From Prevotella melaninogenica (lineage in GTDB: Bacteria > Bacteroidota > Bacteroidia > Bacteroidales > Bacteroidaceae), in NCBI RefSeq assembly GCF_003609775.1, contig NZ_AP018050.1:372001-436000 (forward strand): a DNA stretch of 64,000 nt, written 5' to 3'. The notes below the pieces were generated by a model. It saw only the letters and a program-made list of their open reading frames with translations. It was not told the DNA's origin and ran no database searches. This document shows, piece by piece, positions 60,800 through 64,000 of this stretch (positions are counted from its first letter, which is position 1; every line of letters starts with the position of its first letter). Position numbers and translations under genes: made by a program.

Positions 60800-62125
60800 A
60801 TGAGACAACGAGTTGAAGAGAAACTGAATCAATATTTGATACTACCGATAAAGCTGTTTATGGGTAGGGAGAAGTCGGGAGGTATCGTTCTGCTTTTCAG
60901 TGTAGCCTTGGCAATGGTGTTGGCAAACACCAACTTAGCAACAAGCTACTATCATTTCTTTGAGCAGGAGGTAGGCTTTATCATCAACGGAGAGCCTTAT
61001 CTGAATTATAGTTTACACCACTGGATTAACGATGGACTGATGGCGATGTTCTTCTTTGTAGTAGGCTTAGAACTAAAAAGGGAATTCATCGGTGGCGAAC
61101 TCGCTGACATCAGAAACACAATTCTGCCCATAGGTGCAGCAATAGGCGGTATGATCGTACCTGCCGTGATATTTCTAAGTCTTAATATAGGAACGGCAGA
61201 AGCAAAGGGATGGGGTATACCAATGGCAACAGACATCGCCTTTGCCTTAGGAGTGATCTATCTCTTAGGAGATAAAGTACCTGCCTCGGCAAAGCTTTTC
61301 CTGACAACACTTGCCATAGTAGACGACCTTGGGGCCGTTCTCGTTATCGCCTTCTTCTATACCTCCGAACTCTCTATCGTGAGTTTGCTCTTTGGCTTCG
61401 CCTTCCTTGCCGTGATGTTTATAGGCAACAGACTCGGTATCAAGAGCCTATTCTTCTATGCCGTACTTGGTATCGGTGGTGTATGGGTAACCTTCTTGCT
61501 ATCAGGAATCCACGCAACAATCGCAGCCGTACTCGCCGCCTTCATGATTCCAGCCGATGCAAAGATTAACGAGTCAGTCTATCTCAAGCGTATTAAGAGA
61601 CTGACAAGACGTTTTGAGAAAGAGGAAGCAAACGAGGTTAGAACCTTGGAAGAGGGGCAGGTTGACGTGCTGACACATATACAGCATGACACTACTATTG
61701 CAATCCCCTTGTTGCAACAGCTTGAACATAAGATGGCACCTATCGTTACCTTCTTAATTATGCCTATCTTTGCGATTGCCAATGCAGGTATCAGTTTCAC
61801 GGATTTAAGTCTATCTGACATCTTCTCTACCCACGTAGCACTCGGTGTGACACTCGGCTTGTTCTTAGGAAAACCAATTGGCATTGTCAGTGCAATCTTT
61901 TTAATGGTAAAAATGCGTTGGGCAACACTTCCAAGTGCCATCACTCCTCGCACACTGCTGGGCTTAGGTATGCTTGCCTCCATCGGCTTCACAATGTCGA
62001 TGTTCATCTCTACCCTCGCTTTCACCGATGAGCTATTAATGACACAAGCAAAGTTGGGTATCTTCCTCGCCTCCATCTTAGGTGGAATAGGTGGGTATGT
62101 ACTGCTGAATAAGAAAAGTAAGTAA
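60800..62125 (+). CDS. nhaA: Na+/H+ antiporter NhaA
   Basis: A 441-residue inner-membrane antiporter with about 12 transmembrane segments that exports sodium in exchange for protons. The ion-binding aspartates are Asp175-Asp176 in LAIVDDLGAV; MATDIAFALGVIYLLGDKVP and FFFVVGLELKREFIGGELAD are further family motifs. Length exceeds E. coli NhaA (388) mainly through a charged loop at ~255-300 (RRFEKEEANEVRTLEEGQVD), as is common in Bacteroidota. The gene stands alone and is followed by GC-hairpin repeats. Confidence 0.95.
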   Translation: MRQRVEEKLNQYLILPIKLFMGREKSGGIVLLFSVALAMVLANTNLATSYYHFFEQEVGFIINGEPYLNYSLHHWINDGLMAMFFFVVGLELKREFIGGELADIRNTILPIGAAIGGMIVPAVIFLSLNIGTAEAKGWGIPMATDIAFALGVIYLLGDKVPASAKLFLTTLAIVDDLGAVLVIAFFYTSELSIVSLLFGFAFLAVMFIGNRLGIKSLFFYAVLGIGGVWVTFLLSGIHATIAAVLAAFMIPADAKINESVYLKRIKRLTRRFEKEEANEVRTLEEGQVDVLTHIQHDTTIAIPLLQQLEHKMAPIVTFLIMPIFAIANAGISFTDLSLSDIFSTHVALGVTLGLFLGKPIGIVSAIFLMVKMRWATLPSAITPRTLLGLGMLASIGFTMSMFISTLAFTDELLMTQAKLGIFLASILGGIGGYVLLNKKSK

Positions 62126-62130
62126 AAACA

Positions 62131-62395
62131 AGCAGCCCCACCCCATCCCTCCCCGAAAGGGGAGGGCGTGAAATGTAATGAAGGCAACCAGCCCACCCCC
62201 AACCCCTCCCCAAAAGGGGAGGGGCGTAGAATGTAACGAAGGCAAACAGCCCCTCCCCCGTCCCCTCCCCCATAGGGAGGGGCGTGATTAGCGTGATACC
62301 CCTATGGTTGGAAAAGCTGTTTAGTCATTTTAAAGCAAACGGTGCGCTGCACTCCCCCTCTCCCTTCGGAGAGGGGGTTGGGGGGTGAGGTTTCT
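62131..62395. repeat. Cluster of GC-hairpin repeats, including composite copy 2
   Basis: Three consecutive hairpins (CCCTCCCC-GAAA-GGGGAGGG; CCCCTCCCC-AAAA-GGGGAGGGG; CCCCTCCCC-CATA-GGGAGGGG) are followed by a ~90-bp block and CCCCCTCTC-CCTTC-GGAGAGGGGG. The part from about 62255 is co-linear with 43438-43590. Confidence 0.78.
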
Positions 62396-62427
62396 TTTGT
62401 CATAATTTTTCTCATTTCCTTTTTCAA

Positions 62428-62640
62428 TAGATGCTCTTTTAGCTTTCAATTAACGCCCTTTTGGCTTGCAAAAGATGCCCTTTAAGGCTCTTACTAACGC
62501 CCTTTTGAAGTTCAACTAAGCACCTTTTGAAAACCACTTCTGCAACCATCTGATAATAAAAGATTTATGAGGATGTTCAAAATACTCTTTTTTAGCCCTT
62601 TTCTTCGCCTTTTCTTCGAATATTTTGTAATTATATTTCG
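62428..62640 (+). repeat. Intergenic GC-box element, copy H
   Basis: The left hairpin arm is missing, but boxes at 62455, 62477, 62499 and 62520 keep 22, 22, 21 spacing. The tail has CATCTGATAATAAAAGAT and TTTGTAATTATATTTCG. Confidence 0.83.
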
Positions 62641-62654
62641 TAATGTTAGGTGAA

Positions 62655-63235
62655 TAAATTCTCTCACAGATGGCACAGATAAACAGAGTCCATAGGACGC
62701 ACAGAAACCTAAAGGTTATGGATGACACAGAGCGTTAAAACAAAAATCCAACACAAGCGACTCATCCACTCGCTCACTCGTAACTCGTCCACTATAAATC
62801 TGTGAGTTCCCCGACCTTTAGGTCTCTGAGCCTTTCAGTGTGCAAAAAGGAAATCTGTTCTTTCTGTTCATCTGTGTCATCTGTGAGAGAATGCTTTGAT
62901 AGAGTAGCTGTTTCTTTATTTTCTCACAGATAGCACAGATAAACAGAGTCCATAGGACGCACAGAAACCTAAAGGTTATTGATAACACAGAACATTAAAA
63001 CACAAATCCAGCACAAGCAACTCATCCACTCGTTCACTATAAATCTGTGCTTTCCTCGACCTTTAGGTCTCTGAGCCTTTCAGTGTGCAAAAAGGAAATC
63101 TGTTCTTTCTGTTCATCTGTGTCATCTGTGAGAGAATGCTATGATAGAGTGGCTGTTTCTTTATTTTCTCACAGATAGCACAGAAGAACAGAAACAACAG
63201 ATGCAATAGAGACCTAAAGGTCGGAGAATGCACAG
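62655..63235 (-). repeat. ~260-bp tandem array, reverse orientation (about two units)
   Basis: It carries the same words as 51676-52540 in reverse complement order: TCTCACAGAT...CACAGATAAACAGAG, CCATAGGACGCACAGAAACC, GACCTTTAGGTCTCTGAG and TCTGTGTCATCTGTGAGAGAATG. Starts near 62660 and 62926 give a step of about 266 bp. Confidence 0.83.
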
Positions 63236-63305
63236 ATTCTTAGCTGATGAGGAAGACTAAAAGCAGAATAGAGATAAAAGACAAAAAGGACAAATGAGAG
63301 GAAAC

Positions 63306-63346
63306 AAAAAGACAGAGTAACAAATAAACATGCTACTCTGTCTTTT
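63306..63346 (-). terminator. Terminator of ettA built from repeat word
   Basis: AAAAAGACAGAGTAAC pairs with GCTACTCTGTCTTTT. On the minus strand the stem is followed by TTTTTGTTTC. It uses the same GTAACAGAG word as the terminator at 28201. Confidence 0.65.
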
Positions 63347-63359
63347 AATTTCTTTATAG

Positions 63360-63485
63360 GGGTAGCCCGCTAATCCCTCCCCTCTCCATAATATCCTTTC
63401 TGTCAATGACCAATAGTTTGGAGAGAATTTAGGGTTATCTCGCATTTCACGCCCCTCCCTATGGGGGAGGGGTTGGGGGTGGGGC
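63360..63485. repeat. GC-hairpin repeat pair
   Basis: CCCTCCCCTCTCC at about 63376 and CCCCTCCC-TATG-GGGGAGGGG at ~63451-63473 bracket ~75 bases. It resembles the composite element in reverse orientation, more diverged. Confidence 0.6.
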
Positions 63486-63514
63486 CAGTTGGTAGGCTGT
63501 TGGTTGTTTGTCCT

Positions 63515-64000
63515 TTACTCCTCCATCAACTTTCTATATCTACCCTTCTTAATCTCCTCATTGCCAAGACGGCGTGCCTTATTGATTTCGTAATCAGAGA
63601 AGCCACCTTCGAAGTAGACAACTTCACCATTACCCTCAAAGGCGAGGATGTGGGTACAGATACGATCGAGGAACCAACGGTCGTGGCTGATGACAACCGC
63701 ACAACCTGCGAATGCCTCAAGACCTTCCTCCAATGCACGGAGTGTGTTTACGTCGATATCGTTGGTAGGCTCATCGAGGAGGAGGACGTTGCCTTCCTGC
63801 TTTAATGCCATAGCCAACTGAAGACGGTTACGCTCACCACCAGAGAGTACTGAACAGAGCTTACTCTGGTCGGTACCTGAGAAGTTGAAACGTGAGAGAT
63901 AAGCACGTGAGTTGATGTCACGTCCACCCATACGAATCGTCTCGTTGCCCTGTGACACTACATCATATACTGTCTTATTAGGGTCGATATCCTTATGCTG
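63515..64000 (-). CDS. ettA: Energy-dependent translational throttle protein EttA (C-terminal part)
   Basis: The last ~162 residues of an ABC-F ATPase; the frame is open to the window edge, so the 5' part is outside. Seen are part of the second nucleotide-binding domain: ABC signature LSGGERNRL, Walker B LLLDEPTNDID, the switch histidine in VISHDRWFLDR and the C-terminal FEGGFSDYEINKARRLG. The flanking segments (DPNKTVYDVVSQGNETIRMG, SRAYLSRFNFSG) match EttA rather than other ABC-F proteins. EttA binds the ribosomal E site and gates early elongation according to ATP/ADP ratio. Confidence 0.92.
   Translation of the reverse strand, partial: QHKDIDPNKTVYDVVSQGNETIRMGGRDINSRAYLSRFNFSGTDQSKLCSVLSGGERNRLQLAMALKQEGNVLLLDEPTNDIDVNTLRALEEGLEAFAGCAVVISHDRWFLDRICTHILAFEGNGEVVYFEGGFSDYEINKARRLGNEEIKKGRYRKLMEE

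Noticed and set aside
62516..62728. 70-codon minus-strand frame
   Set aside because: It lies across GC-box element H and the start of the 260-bp array; its sequence is explained by repeat DNA.

Overview
The window looks like a chromosome segment of a Prevotella-type bacterium (Bacteroidota). The grounds are a SusC/SusD pair, many TonB-dependent receptors with partner lipoproteins, fimbrillin-like lipoproteins, a 290-residue primary sigma factor of the Bacteroidota type, a Ser-type sulfatase, a GH29 fucosidase, and promoters of the TTTG / TAnnTTTG form. Genus is inferred from gene style; there is no rRNA or tRNA here to confirm it.

Layout. 1-11155 (+): end of one TonB receptor, a SAM methyltransferase, then an outer-membrane acquisition cluster with a hemoglobin/heme-type TonB receptor among seven lipoproteins, followed by a Crp/Fnr regulator (11298-11981) with a palindromic operator. 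12923-15999 (+): a 57-residue peptide gene and a large fimbrillin-like lipoprotein. 16757-23288 (+): a TonB receptor with three lipoproteins, two of them divergent paralogs. 24133-27987 (+): alpha-L-fucosidase and a large secreted protein with a sorting-type tail. 29252-32833 (+): TonB receptor and DUF4249-type lipoprotein. 33480-34157 (-): OmpA/glycine-zipper lipoprotein. 34534-39417 (+): proS, two tandem secreted paralogs, rpoD. 39595-40851 (-): S41 protease. 41048-43435 (+): another TonB receptor. 44048-50757 (-): SusC-SusD-sulfatase, a small glycan-utilization locus. 52644-54661 (-): a second peptide + fimbrillin-like pair. 56339-57885 (-): luxS and pfs, the two SAH-detoxifying/AI-2 enzymes. 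57992-62125 (+): YfhO-type membrane protein and nhaA. 63515-64000 (-): 3' part of ettA.

The genes together describe a host-associated anaerobe that scavenges heme or metals and host glycans (fucose, sulfated sugars) through outer-membrane receptors and displays fimbria-like surface proteins.

The most unusual content is between the genes. At least six repeat families fill nearly every long intergenic gap from 16 kb on: (1) a ~200-240 bp element in eight copies whose GC boxes are spaced exactly 22, 22 and 21 bp in all seven complete arrays; (2) AT-rich heptad arrays with an 18-bp spacer, which also supply the start codon of luxS and the stop codon of pfs; (3) TCAAAnn heptads; (4) a ~260-bp tandem unit with terminal inverted repeats, in opposite orientation at 51.7 and 62.7 kb; (5) 66- and 80-bp tandem repeats downstream of genes; (6) CCCCTCCCC-type hairpin elements. 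Families 1, 2 and 6 combine into two ~640-bp inverted arms (28.4-29.0 and 50.8-51.5 kb) that flank about 22 kb and stop at the promoters of two TonB receptor genes. Nothing in the window looks like a CRISPR array, prophage, transposase gene or RNA gene.
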